Shown: positions 1-9,146, counted from the stretch's first letter. The stretch: DNA of 64,000 nucleotides from Sulfitobacter sp. OXR-159 (GCF_034377145.1 NZ_CP139709.1:62001-126000), one strand, 5' to 3'. Notes: generated by a model not told the origin, from the sequence alone. A program made the numbers and translations.

Positions 1-69
1 TGCTGCTTTGCCATTTTAAGTGAGATCGAACCAGCGCTTGACATGCGTTCGGTACGATCCCGCCAAAAT

Positions 70-1800
70 TTACAGCTTTGCAGTCGACAACGAAACAGCT
101 TGGGGAGGCTGTTGGGGCTTTTGTTGGGGTGATTGCTGTTGAGGCTGCAGAAGTTCCTTCGTTGCCACGAACCGCTGTACGGCGCCATCCCTCAAGATTA
201 GTGTATAGTCAGTCGCACTCAGGATATTGGCCTTGTGCGTCACGAGAACAATAGACTTACCTTCACTCTTGAGCTGGCTCAGACAACGCGCCAAGGCTTC
301 TTCACCTTCGCTATCAAGGTTCGCATTCGGCTCATCCAACACGATCAAGCAAGGGTTTCCAAACAATGCGCGGGCCAGCCCCACGCGTTGGCGTTGGCCA
401 CCAGAAAGCCGGCTTCCGCCGCTTCCGATTTGGGTGGCATACCCCTCGTTGAGCCCTGAAATCATTTCATGCGCGCCGGCAAGTCTCGCGGCAGCGATAA
501 TCTCTTCATCGGTGGCGCTGTCTGAGAAACGTGCAATGTTCTCTGCAACTGTACCGGAGAAGAGCTTCACATCTTGAGGAAGATAGCCAATGGCCTGACC
601 AAGCTGGTTGCGATCCCAGTGAGGGAGCTCCACTTTGTCCAAACGGATGGCCCCACTAATTGGATCTCCCACTCCCACCAGATGACGTGCCAGCGTCGAC
701 TTTCCTGATCCACTAGGGCCAATGAGTGCCAGCGTCTTGCCCGCCGGCAGTTCAAAGCTTACCCCGCGCAAAATCGTATCACGCGTACCTGGAACAACGG
801 TACTTACGCTTTCAGCTTGAAGGTGGCCTTTAGGTTGGGCCTGGTAAAGTCGTGTCGGCTCTTCTGGTACAGCGGAAAAAAGCTTCTTTAAGCGCGCATG
901 AGATTGACGGGCAGCGACGAACTCTTTCCACTGACCAACCGCTTGCTCTACTGGTGCCAAGGCGCGCCCCATCACGATAGATGCAGCGATCATAACGCCT
1001 GGGGAGATCAGCCCCCGCATTGCAAGGTATGCGCCGGTGCCCAGAATGGCGACTTGAAGCGCCATTCTTACGAATTTTGAGCTCGACATAACGGCGCCCG
1101 CCCAATCACTGGCTTGCGCTTGCGAGATAAGCATCCCATTACGTTTGGCCTTCCAGCGCTCCGCCAAAGCGTCTTGCATCCCCATGGCGCGAATGACTTC
1201 AGCATTTTGCATTGTCGCGCCGGCAAATTCCGAGGCTTGCTGGCCTTCAACGTTGGCCGATTGCAGCGCGTTTCGGGTCAAGTACTCATTGAGCAAAGCG
1301 AGGATGAAGATCACAACAGTTCCGCCTGCGGCCACCCCGCCGAGCCACGGATGGAATGCAAAACACAGAGCCAGAAAAATTGGTGTCCATGGCACGTCGA
1401 AGAAAGCCAATACACCTTGCCCTGTAATGAAGCTGCGCACTTTGTCTGCATCCCCCAGAGCCGTGCGTGCGCCACTGGTGGGATTGACCAGTTGCATGCG
1501 CGCTACGCGATCAAACAACGGCCGCGATAGAATGCTGTCAAACTGCAGTCCCGCCCGTACAAGCATTCGCGAGCGAATAAACTCCAAAACACCGTAGGTG
1601 ATCAGAAGCGCCACGGCGATGACCGTAATCATCACAAGTGTCATCTCATTTCGGCTGGCCAGGACCCGGTCATAGATTTGCAGCATATAAAGGGGGCCCA
1701 CGAACATGAGCAAGTTCACAAAAAAGCTAAACAGGATCGTCGCCCCGAAGATGGCACGAAACTTCTTGTAAGCCTGCTGAAGCGGGTTACTGGCACTCAT
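70..1800 (-). CDS. Type I secretion system permease/ATPase (PrtD-like ABC protein)
   Basis: A 576-aa ABC half-transporter: N-terminal transmembrane domain (hydrophobic helices at about residues 20-40, 53-75, 128-170, 245-275) followed by a nucleotide-binding domain. Walker A GPSGSGKST is at 361-369, the Q-loop near 409, the signature LSGGQ at 465-469 and Walker B LIVLDEP near 485-491. There is no C39-like domain, and the order fits PrtD/HasD-type type I secretion inner-membrane proteins. The tail is unusual, very rich in Gln and Pro (about 550-568). In the family this protein works with a membrane-fusion protein and TolC to export RTX-type proteins. No HlyD or TolC partner lies downstream inside the window, because the gene runs towards the left edge. 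Confident family call; substrate unknown. Confidence 0.9.
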   Translation of the reverse strand: MSASNPLQQAYKKFRAIFGATILFSFFVNLLMFVGPLYMLQIYDRVLASRNEMTLVMITVIAVALLITYGVLEFIRSRMLVRAGLQFDSILSRPLFDRVARMQLVNPTSGARTALGDADKVRSFITGQGVLAFFDVPWTPIFLALCFAFHPWLGGVAAGGTVVIFILALLNEYLTRNALQSANVEGQQASEFAGATMQNAEVIRAMGMQDALAERWKAKRNGMLISQAQASDWAGAVMSSSKFVRMALQVAILGTGAYLAMRGLISPGVMIAASIVMGRALAPVEQAVGQWKEFVAARQSHARLKKLFSAVPEEPTRLYQAQPKGHLQAESVSTVVPGTRDTILRGVSFELPAGKTLALIGPSGSGKSTLARHLVGVGDPISGAIRLDKVELPHWDRNQLGQAIGYLPQDVKLFSGTVAENIARFSDSATDEEIIAAARLAGAHEMISGLNEGYATQIGSGGSRLSGGQRQRVGLARALFGNPCLIVLDEPNANLDSEGEEALARCLSQLKSEGKSIVLVTHKANILSATDYTLILRDGAVQRFVATKELLQPQQQSPQQKPQQPPQAVSLSTAKL

Positions 1801-2609
1801 AGGGTAAAAACATCTTTCGCTACGAAATATAGTCGTCTTGCTATAAACACTTTTTCGTTAAAGGTCACGCGCCGTATCAACGCAAAATATGCCTTTGGGC
1901 CGTGCTCTGAAGGTGGTCTTCCGAACCACATCGCGTTCAATCGGCGCATACCGATCATGGTGCTTGGCGAACCTAGCCGAAGCCCGATTTGATCAACCCA
2001 ACAGATTAATTGCAACGGCTAACGTCTCGGAACGCGCTCTTCAAGCTTAACATCGCTGAACGGCCATCCGACCTCCCCGCTACCTGCTGTTGCGTTGTGC
2101 GATAAGTGAGGGCCCGTTGAAGGAGAGGCGGGCTAAAGAAAGACATACTGATCGGAGACTTTCCGCAGCTGGTGCGCCGCATAGTCCCCCCCCAGAACGA
2201 GAATGAGGGTCGACCATAGTGTTGACGCTTTTCGAGGGCAACTTGCGGCATGGGACGGAAGTGTTTTCAAAAAGAGGTCTATGGCTCTCATTGGTTTAAT
2301 GTTGTTTCTTGCATTTGGGCTGAGACCATTTTGGTTGCTCGTGAACTTCGGTTGGGCTTACCTGACTGGAAGACGTCGCCCTCCCTTTGTTAAAGCCCAA
2401 TTGGAAAGTGCCCGCTTAAGCTATCGTGTAAGAGCCCACGGCAGGCCACAGGCAAGGTGCGCCGACGCTTCCCTGCACAGTAGAAGCGAATGCTACCGGC
2501 AGCGTGTTGCGCGGGGGCAATAGCCCCCCCCCCCCCCCCCCACGATAGGGCGCCATAACGTCTTGGACTTTGCCCCAAGAGTGATATGCTGGTGCAAAGG
2601 AATTATTTG
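1801..2609. other. Divergent intergenic region with no convincing gene
   Basis: About 800 bp separate the secretion ATPase from the divergent 554-aa gene, so promoters for both are expected here. A plus-strand frame at 2281-2523 begins with a hydrophobic stretch (MALIGLMLFLAFGL) behind an AAAGAGG-like ribosome site, but it turns into low-complexity Arg/Ala sequence and ends just before the C-tract. I do not call it a gene. GC and codon patterns look non-coding or eroded. Confidence 0.5.
2524..2541. repeat. 18-bp poly-C tract
   Basis: An uninterrupted run of 18 C residues. It directly follows a GGGGGC-AATA-GCCCCC hairpin (2513-2528), whose right arm merges into the tract. It sits about 70 bp upstream of the start of the acidic 554-aa protein. 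Such tracts slip during replication, and those near promoters can change expression. The length could also be a sequencing or assembly uncertainty. Confidence 0.85.
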
Positions 2610-4274
2610 ATGTCTGATATTATTCGCTTCCCCCAGCCGGCTACGTCGAGCTCTTTAACGGCTTTCGGCCTGACCAAAGCAGATGATGCTTGCAGTAGCT
2701 TAGACATGGCGGAGCTTTATGACCGCATCCATGAAGAAAATACCGTCGATCTCGGGCAGGATGCACCAGAAGCGAATGTTTCTTTTTTCCCGCAGCGCCA
2801 GAACACCTGCACTCCTGCATCGGGCTGGACCAACCAAGAACTGGCAGATCTTTACCGTACTCAAAGAATACTCGCCCTTGCGGGTGTCACGACCCAAGTC
2901 GATCATGGCATCACTGATGAAGGGGACCCTTGGTTTGTTTTTATGGACGGCCAAAATGAGGTCCTAGTTCACTTCAGCCGCTTTGATGGCTTCTACCTCG
3001 TTACAAGCCAACTGCAGGAAGAACCTATTAAAGGTGACAGTCTGCACGATCTGGTCTCAGAGTTCTCACGACGCGTGCAACCGGTGGCTCAAGCAGGTCA
3101 AAACGTTGTTTCTCTCGCAAGAAACAACCAAGGTGTGGCCTTCATACACCCCGCGGCGGCATTAGCGGCATTGGTCTGGTCCGTATACCTAATGGCCGAT
3201 GAACTGATTGCAGCAACCCCAGCGGTTACGGAAGATGCACCAGGAGATATGGTCCCCCCGCTCAATGATGAGTTTGTGGCGCATACGGTTCCCCAAGAAG
3301 AGCTTTCCGCTCTTACGCCCAAAGTGTCTCCATCGCCATCTATTCGAGAGGCCGCGAAAACATCGTTACACTCCTCTTCAAACCGCGAAGTAGCAGTAGG
3401 CCTTTCAGGCCATGGCGCAAAGGTCGCCGGCGTTAGCCTCAGCCTAGTTGCGCTCGCGGTCGGATTGCCTCTCCCAGCAGGAAGTGTCCTAGAAACAGCA
3501 AGCGATGATGCCTCTATCCAAAAGGTAAGCTTGGACAGTCTTTCTGCCGCGCTTGTAGATGTTAAGTCGAAAGAAGCCGCTCTGTTGGTGGCCTCAGAAA
3601 CCGTGAAACTGCAACAACGTGAACTTGCGTCCTCCGACCTAGTTAGCGACGAGGTAAAGCCAGCAGCTCCTAACATTGATCCAGAAGCCGAGGCTCCTAC
3701 AAAAATCAAAGTATTGGCGGAAGCTCAAGTGGAACAAATAGCCAAGGTTTCATATGTCAAGCCAGAGCCGACTTCAGAACCAGACCTGCGAAACGCAGAA
3801 GTAGTTCAGTCTGAAGAAAGTAGCGATGTTTCTGAGGAAATCCCCGCTAAGACTTCCGGAATTTTACAGGCTGAAAGTTTGGAAGAAGTTAGCTTTTTCC
3901 AGAGCTTTGATGAGGATTTCGAAAGCTTTGAAATCTCCAGCCTTGATAAAATCGCCAAAAACGAACTGGACCAGCTGCTAGACACAGGTGAGGCTAAAGT
4001 CTCTTCAGCACCGGTAAGCTCGATTGATAATCGTCAGGGCTATGGTGCCTTCGATTTGAAAGCTACAGAGTTCCTCGATTTCTTGCTACATACCTATGAC
4101 GATATTAAGGTCGTCAACCTAGACACAGAAATCATTTTCATTCACATGGGTGCTTTCGAAGAAGGCAGCGATACGTATGAAGTCTATGCAAAAAGCTGGT
4201 CTTTTGATGATGGAGGGGTCATCTCTACCATTGGCTTCAAAAGCGATATGGCTCAATTTGACCTTATTGCCTAA
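2610..4274 (+). CDS. Unrecognised acidic protein next to the secretion ATPase
   Basis: I do not recognise this 554-aa protein. I chose the start at 2610 (MSDIIRFPQ) because AAAGGA lies 7-8 nt upstream; an ATG at 2586 would add 8 residues. It is strongly acidic and Ser/Glu-rich. Residues about 75-165 form a compact-looking domain (ELADLYRTQRIL then WFVFMDGQNEVLVHFSRFDG). Two hydrophobic stretches follow, one near 180-195 and one near 275-295 (VSLSLVALAVGLPLPAG), suggesting membrane attachment. A long low-complexity acidic linker comes next, then a folded C-terminal segment of about 80 residues (FLDFLLHTYDDIKVV, IIFIHMGAF). Its divergent position beside a type I secretion ATPase suggests a role in that system, as cargo regulator or membrane partner, but this is inference only. 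Confidence 0.75.
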   Translation: MSDIIRFPQPATSSSLTAFGLTKADDACSSLDMAELYDRIHEENTVDLGQDAPEANVSFFPQRQNTCTPASGWTNQELADLYRTQRILALAGVTTQVDHGITDEGDPWFVFMDGQNEVLVHFSRFDGFYLVTSQLQEEPIKGDSLHDLVSEFSRRVQPVAQAGQNVVSLARNNQGVAFIHPAAALAALVWSVYLMADELIAATPAVTEDAPGDMVPPLNDEFVAHTVPQEELSALTPKVSPSPSIREAAKTSLHSSSNREVAVGLSGHGAKVAGVSLSLVALAVGLPLPAGSVLETASDDASIQKVSLDSLSAALVDVKSKEAALLVASETVKLQQRELASSDLVSDEVKPAAPNIDPEAEAPTKIKVLAEAQVEQIAKVSYVKPEPTSEPDLRNAEVVQSEESSDVSEEIPAKTSGILQAESLEEVSFFQSFDEDFESFEISSLDKIAKNELDQLLDTGEAKVSSAPVSSIDNRQGYGAFDLKATEFLDFLLHTYDDIKVVNLDTEIIFIHMGAFEEGSDTYEVYAKSWSFDDGGVISTIGFKSDMAQFDLIA

Positions 4275-4664
4275 ACATAGGCAGGTAGCCCGTTGAAAAG
4301 CACTGGTCCCTTTAAAAAACAGAAAAATCCAGGGGCCACTTTGGAACCACTGAGAATTCGCTTGCCTAAATCTATAGAAAAACAAAAAATCAACTAAGTA
4401 TCTGAAAAAGAACATAAATAAAAAAATAAAATACAAAAAATACCGCTTTGACCGCAACCGAAAACACAACTACAGGTTACCAGTAATAACTTTTAATCGA
4501 ATTAAGTGCAGAGATCTGACTTAACGCAATACGCCTGGGCGACATTTACCTTCAAGGCATAGCGCGAAATAAGGTGATCTGTATGCGCCGTCCGCGCCCC
4601 ATTGTGAATCAGCTTACGGTCAGGTTTTCGCTGTCGTGAGTGCCCAGAATGAGCTCACTGGAGA
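4275..4664. other. Intergenic, AT-rich
   Basis: Nothing codes convincingly here. The stretch 4370-4445 is strikingly A-rich compared with the window average. It may hold the transcription end of the upstream gene, but I see no clear hairpin plus T-run. Confidence 0.4.
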
Positions 4665-4795
4665 CTACCGGATGAGCTCATTGTGAGGGGATGCTGTCAC
4701 AGCGTAGGCCCATGGCATTAAAGCATCGATGTCTTGGTCGAGATGACCGTGGGCGAGCTTGGTGAAGGGGTCGCGCAGGTAGGCATAATGAACCG
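4665..4795 (-). pseudogene. C-terminal stub of an IS66-like transposase
   Basis: Read on the minus strand, a short frame gives YAYLRDPFTKLAHGHLDQDI followed by DALMPWAYA and a stop at 4665. This resembles the end of IS66-family transposases (PYAYLxDVLTxL...IDxLLPWAY). Nothing of the remaining protein is recognisable upstream, so this is at most a 40-residue remnant cut off by the adjacent IS3 wreck. The family assignment is from memory of the motif and is tentative. Confidence 0.4.
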
Positions 4796-4840
4796 CACCG
4801 GGTTTGCCAGAGGCTCCAATTCCTGAGTGGGATGTAGCAT

Positions 4841-5655
4841 CATGAGCAAGACAACGAACAAGTATTCCCTAAAGTGCGCAAACGTGTGGCTCGCATGGTT
4901 TTGGACAATCAAGGCCGGCATGAGAGCCACTGGTTTGCGACCCCGTCGATTTCGTCGAAGATCGGGTGTGCGCCGCAGACGCTGAACGAATGGGCCAAGA
5001 AGGCCGAGGTGGATCGTGGCGACCGAGATGTCCGAAAAAATGAAGGCACTGGAACGCGAGAACCGTGAACTGAAGCATGCCAATGAGATCCTGCGAAAGA
5101 AAATCTGTATATTTTGCTCAGGCGGAGCTCGACCGTCGGTCCAAGACATGATCGCCTTTATCGAAGAGAACAGTAATATCGGGGTCAAGCCGATCTGCAA
5201 GCACCTGCCGATTGCCCCTTCCACGTTCTACGATCACATGGCCAAGTGGGCGAACCCCCGAGCTGCTGTCGGATCGGGCGAAGCGGGATATTGCCTTGAA
5301 GCCCGAGATCGAACGCGTTTGGGAGAAGAACTACAAGGTCTAGGGCGTTCGCAAGGTCTGGCATCAGATGCGCCGCGAAGGCTTTGATATTGCACGCTGT
5401 ACCGTTGCCCGGCTGATGAAGGATATTAGGATCGAAGGCATCATTCTTGGCAAAAAAACCAGGACGACGATCCCGGGCAAGTCTCAACTCTGTCCGCTGG
5501 ACAGGGTGAACCGCCAGTTCAAGACGCCTGTGCCGGACATGCTCTGGGTCAGCGACTTCACCTATGTGGCGACGTGACAGGGCTTCGTCTACGTTGCGTT
5601 TGCCATCGATGCCTTCGCCCGTCACATCGTGGGCTGGCGCGTGTGCCGCACAACC
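4841..5655 (+). pseudogene. Decayed IS3-family element (orfA and truncated orfB)
   Basis: An IS3-type orfA begins at 4841 (MSKTTNKYS), shifts frame near 4873, then continues as RKRVARMVLDNQG, SSKIGCAPQTLNEW and, after another shift, MKALERENRELKHANEILRK (leucine-zipper region). A third shift near 5105 precedes the expected end (YFAQAELDRRSKT, stop about 5149). orfB starts at 5148 (MIAFIEENSNIGVK), shifts frame near 5255, hits TAG at 5341-5343 and TGA at 5575-5577 (expected Trp), and still reads VYVAFAIDAFARHIVGWR before similarity stops near 5655. The last two thirds of the DDE domain and the right end are missing. The element cannot encode a working transposase. Confidence 0.85.
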
Positions 5656-6121
5656 CACCGGCATTCGCGCCGATGCCTGCACTGGCTCCACCGCCGCTGC
5701 CGCCACTTCCATTGCTACCGGCGCCTGCACTCGCTCCACCGCCGCTTCCACCATTGTTGCCCTCGTTACCATCCCCCCCATCGTTTCCGTCATTACCATC
5801 CACGCCATCGGTGCCGTCGTTCCCATCCTCGCCATCGCTGCCGTCATTACCATCCACACCATCGGTGCCGTCGTTGCCATCCTCGCTGTCTCCAGGGTCA
5901 ACGTCGTTTCCATTCCCGACCTGGGGGTATTGGTCATCCGGCGATACAAAGGTCACCGGTGTCGTGGAAGGTGCGCAATCATTCGCAACCGGCAAATCGT
6001 ACAGGACGCCTGTTTTTAAGCCGTTTACGTGTTTGGGAGGCGCACAGCGTTCATTTACTTCTTCCTCTGCGCAGCCTGAAATAATCCCCCCTGCCAAGCA
6101 TAAGATAAAAAAGTTCTTCAT
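5655..6121 (-). pseudogene. Truncated lipoprotein with collagen-like Gly-Asp-Asn repeats
   Basis: Starts at 6121 (MKNFFILCLAGGIISGC) with GGAG 7-8 nt upstream. The signal peptide ends in a lipobox, IISGC, so the mature protein would be lipid-anchored at its Cys. After about 50 ordinary residues with three Cys, it becomes a Gly-Asn/Asp-Gly repeat (GTDGVDGNDGSDGEDGN twice, about residues 75-110) and then a Gly/Ser/Ala-rich stretch. The frame runs into the IS3 remnant near 5655 and continues to 5558 only as junk, so the original C-terminus is lost. Collagen-like lipoproteins of this kind are surface proteins in other bacteria. The present form may still be translated as a chimeric protein of about 187 aa. 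Confidence 0.65.
5787..5894. repeat. Two 54-bp tandem units in the lipoprotein gene
   Basis: Units at 5787-5840 and 5841-5894 match at nearly every base. Each encodes an 18-residue collagen-like block on the minus strand. Because 54 is a multiple of three, unit gain or loss would keep the frame. Confidence 0.8.
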
Positions 6122-6166
6122 GTTACTCTCCAGAAGTATTGCTTTCGCAAAAGATTTTCGCGTCAT

Positions 6167-6626
6167 TCAGCTATTATTGGCATTATGTGGTAGTTATAAA
6201 ATTCACCCTAAAGACACAGCATGCCAATTTTCGGTGTTGAGCTGAACATTGCAGGTATATTGCGCCAATTCTCATTCTTTATGTTTTCCAAAAGGACATT
6301 TCTAGCGCATGGAAGGAGGTCCAAAGCACTATTCTTTTAGAAGTTCCTGACGGCCCTGCTTTCGGGCCGCCCAAGTTTTCAGAAGGATTTGAACATGACT
6401 GTAGGCATGCTGATACACCCTTGATGGCTAGGCGGTATTTTTTTTCGGCTAGGTTGCCCGGCGCTCCAAGCCAGGCAAACCTAGCCATTTGGGTAGTCTA
6501 ACTGAGTTGTGTAGGTAACTGTTCTTGTGATATTTCTGAAGAAATAGGTCGCGGAGTGCGTTCTATTCGGGAGATGAGCGCTCATGAAGTGCCCCCGAAA
6601 AACGATCTCTGCGAGCGATACCTGAA
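6167..6626. other. Intergenic between lipoprotein and IS30
   Basis: No gene recognised. It contains a short GC hairpin (CGGCCC/GGGCCG around 6352-6370) without a clear T-run, and the larger inverted repeat at 6447-6486 listed separately. Confidence 0.4.
6447..6486. repeat. Inverted repeat, 9-bp perfect arms
   Basis: Arms GGCTAGGTT (6447-6455) and AACCTAGCC (6478-6486) pair perfectly, and three more pairs form across one bulge. A run of nine T lies immediately before the left arm on the plus strand, so neither strand has the usual hairpin followed by U-run. It may be the end of an eroded element rather than a terminator. Confidence 0.55.
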
Positions 6627-6658
6627 CTGCGACTCAAGTTGGGATCAGGGTAGGGGCG

Positions 6659-7606
6659 TCATCGTATTTCCTCCAACATCTTTTCGCGAAAGACCTCGGC
6701 TGGCGTCTTCCATCCGAGGCACTTGCGCGGCGTATTGTTGAGACGATCACAGATCATCTTCGTATCGTGATCTGTGCATTGCCGGATGTCGCGTTTGCGG
6801 GGCAGCCACCTTCGAAGGCGTCGGTTAGTGTTCTCGACTGTGCCTTTCTGCCAGGGGCTGGAGGGGTCGCAGAACCACGTCTGGGTTCCAATCTCGGCTT
6901 GTAGGTGTGGCCAACTGACAAACTCGGTTCCGCGGTCAAAAGTGATGGACCGACGGGCGACGAGGGGGAGGTCTTCGAGAGACTTCATTATCTTTCCCAT
7001 GACCGGTTTGGTGCGCTTGTTCGGGTTCTTCAGGATCACGGTGAAGCGGCTGACGCGCTCAACCAGTGAGGTGACGTTGTTCTGGCCAAGCTTTTGTTTG
7101 AACAGCATCAAATCAGCTTCCCAATGACCGAACTGACGGCGATGAGCGACATCATCGGGTCGGAACAGAATGCTGACATCGCGGTGGAATTTGGGTTCTC
7201 TGCGCCTTCTGGTGCGACGCGGTCTGCGGGCGACACGGTGGGTCGGTAGATACCACCACAGGTCTTCGCGCTGACCTTCCTTGGAATAGATGTAGCGATA
7301 GATGGTTTCCTGGCAGACCCTGAGGGGAGCGCGCTCGTGGATCATACGGTTACTGATCTGCTCTGGTGTCCAACCGTTCTTGATACGCTTGATCACGCGC
7401 TTGCGAAGTTCAGGATGTTTGATCAGCTTGCGCTCTCGAGCACGACGTTCCGCTTGCATCAGGTGGGCAGCGGCACCGTAATAGCCATCGCATCCCGGCA
7501 TGCTCTCGTCCGAGAAATGGTTGCGCTTTAGCTCGCGGAATATCGTTGATCTGCTGCGCTTCAGAACGCGCGCCATCTCGTCAACTGGGACCTTCGCGTG
7601 TCTCCA
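6659..7606 (-). pseudogene. IS30-family transposase, 3' portion
   Basis: This part reads WRHAKVPVDEMARVLKRSRS from the insertion junction and then the rest of an IS30 transposase: HTH region, and the DDE motifs HWEADLM, FDRGTEF and KGTVENTNRRLRRWLP. It ends at 6659 (MLEEIR). The first 18 residues are not here; they lie at 9147-9200 beyond the inserted element. An internal ATG at 7576 could give a 305-aa product lacking the first helix, but the normal start is gone. The family cuts and pastes DNA between short inverted repeats. Confidence 0.85.
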
Positions 7607-7670
7607 GATGCCGTCATGGGGAGGCCAGGTTCTGATACTCTGGCGCTTTCACATCTCAGTGGAGGATGAC

Positions 7671-8720
7671 ATGAAGATTTTCGTTGGTATCGACGTTTCG
7701 CTCGCGAGTTCAGCAGTCTGCGTACTCGACGAACGTGGGTAGATCCTGAAGCAAGCGCAGATCGTAAGCGAACCTGAAGCTTACATCTCGTTCTTAAGTG
7801 ATCTGCCATGGCCCATAGAAGCGATCGGCCTCGAGGCCGGACCACTGTCACAATGGCTCCATCGTGGCTTGCAAGAGGCAGGCTTCAAGCCCATTCTGAT
7901 GGAAACGCGCCAGGTAAAGGCGGTCTTAAAGGCGATGCCTGTCAAGACCGACCGACGCGATGCCGAGGGTATCGCGCGGCTGCTGCGCATGGGCTGGTTC
8001 AGGCCGGTCCATTGCAAATCGGTTTCGGCGCAAGAGATGCGCGTTCTTCTCAGCGCTCGCAAGGCGGTTCAGAAAGCGTTGCTGGATATCGAGCAATCGC
8101 TCCGGGGAGTGTTGCGCAACTTCGGGCTGAAGCTCGGTCCTGTCAGCAAAATCCGCTACAAAGCGCGGATCCGAGAACTGGTAGCAGGAAACTCTGCTTT
8201 GGAGGCTGCATCTGCAGCGATCCTGAGGGCCCGAGCAGTACTGCGTAGTGAACTTTCTGCCCTCGAGCGTCGGGTCCTCGCACTCGCACGTCATGACGAT
8301 GCCTGTAGACTAATGATGACCATGCCTGGCGTCGGCGCCGTAGTCGCGCTGACGGTCCGGTCGGCGATTGATGATCCAAGGCGATTCCACTCGTCGCGCG
8401 ATATCGGCCCATGGGCTGGTCTGACACCGCGGAGAGAGCAGTCTGGCGAACGGGACGTTTCTGGTCGGATCACAAAAGCGGGTGATGCGTCATTGCGAAC
8501 AGCGTTGTTCAACGCGGCAACCGTACTGATGCACCGAGCAAAACCGTGCTGGCTCAAGGCGTGGGGATTACAGGTCGCCAAGCGCCGGGGGCAGAAACGC
8601 GCCACCGTGGCGGTCGCAAGACGCATCGGGGTTGTGCTGCACCGCATGTGGCTGGATGGCACGGAGTTCCGCATGAGGCGGTGTTCAAACGAAGCCTCAG
8701 GTACAGCGGCTACCGCCTGA
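7671..8720 (+). pseudogene. IS110-family transposase with an in-frame amber codon
   Basis: The start at 7671 (MKIFVGIDVSLASSAVCVLD) has GGAGG 5-6 nt upstream. The frame is continuous to 8720 except for TAG at 7740-7742 (codon 24), where relatives usually carry a sense codon. After the stop the same frame continues ILKQAQIVSEPEA, then KTDRRDAEGIARLLRMGW. The C-terminal transposase_20 domain follows (MPGVGAVVALTVRSA, GPWAGLTPRREQSG, ITKAGDASLRTALFNAA). The DEDD-type catalytic Asp/Glu residues (GIDVS; EAIGLEAG; KTDRRDA) appear present. Without amber suppression, no full protein is made. Confidence 0.85.
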
Positions 8721-9133
8721 CCTTGCGACACGATCGGAAAGAGGAGGAACAACAGCTCCTGGCAGGATTCAGCCTGCCAAGACGAGGTCCCCACCGGGAC
8801 GCGGTTCCTGGCAACGCCGGATATGACGCCGCCGCCGAGCAATCCGTTCGAGCGCGTTTTCCAGATAGGCATCCAGGAACCGATCTCACCGACATCATGT
8901 AGGTGGCCCTGCGTGCCAACCACGGACGGAAGCATGACACCGGTGTGAGGGCTGAGATTGCAAGCTTCGTTGCTGCCGAAGGAGTATAGAGCAATATGGA
9001 CGACCTTACGGGGCGTGCGACGCGGGCTGCGCTCCGAGATTTCCGGTCTCCGCGCCCCCGCGTCTTATATGCTGCAGCCATACTGGTGAATCGCAGCGGA
9101 ATTTTTGCGCCGATTCCGGCTTGACCACTAAAG
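8721..9133 (+). ncRNA. Candidate bridge-RNA segment of the IS110/IS1111-type element
   Basis: This is a 413-bp stretch without a credible ORF between the transposase stop and the right inverted repeat. It is rich in potential pairing (for example GGCAGGATTCAGCCTGCC near 8761-8778). In the IS1111 group the guide RNA is encoded at this position. I infer its presence from element layout alone and have not folded it or matched loops to the target. Confidence 0.4.
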
Positions 9134-9146
9134 CCCCATGACGGAA

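Larger units (their letters stand above)
7611..9144 (+). mobile_element. IS110/IS1111-type insertion sequence
   Basis: The element is bounded by a perfect 11-bp inverted repeat: CCGTCATGGGG at 7611-7621 and its complement at 9134-9144. The transposase gene is at 7671-8720, leaving only about 50 bp on the left but more than 400 bp non-coding on the right. Terminal inverted repeats with a long 3' non-coding segment are the arrangement known for the IS1111 group, which carries its guide ('bridge') RNA downstream of the gene. The host sequence on both sides is the IS30 transposase gene. Confidence 0.75.

Noticed and set aside
1797..2015. 72-codon minus-strand frame whose stop overlaps the secretion ATPase start (ATGA)
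   Set aside because: No ribosome site, no recognisable content and unusual residue make-up; the overlap is probably chance.
2281..2523. 80-codon plus-strand frame with a hydrophobic start before the C-tract
   Set aside because: Only the first 30 residues look protein-like; the remainder is Arg/Ala-rich noise. Mentioned under the intergenic entry only.
4718..5224. 168-codon minus-strand frame opposite the IS3 remnant
   Set aside because: Antisense to clear IS3 coding sequence and without family features.
5787..5894. Possible CRISPR array
   Set aside because: Only two adjacent 54-bp units without spacers, and they encode collagen-like protein blocks.
5574..6245. 223-codon Pro/Leu/Ser-rich plus-strand frame
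   Set aside because: It is the complement of the Gly-rich lipoprotein repeats, which have a lipobox and ribosome site on the other strand.
6352..6370. Short GC hairpin as terminator
   Set aside because: Six-base stem and no T-run in either direction.
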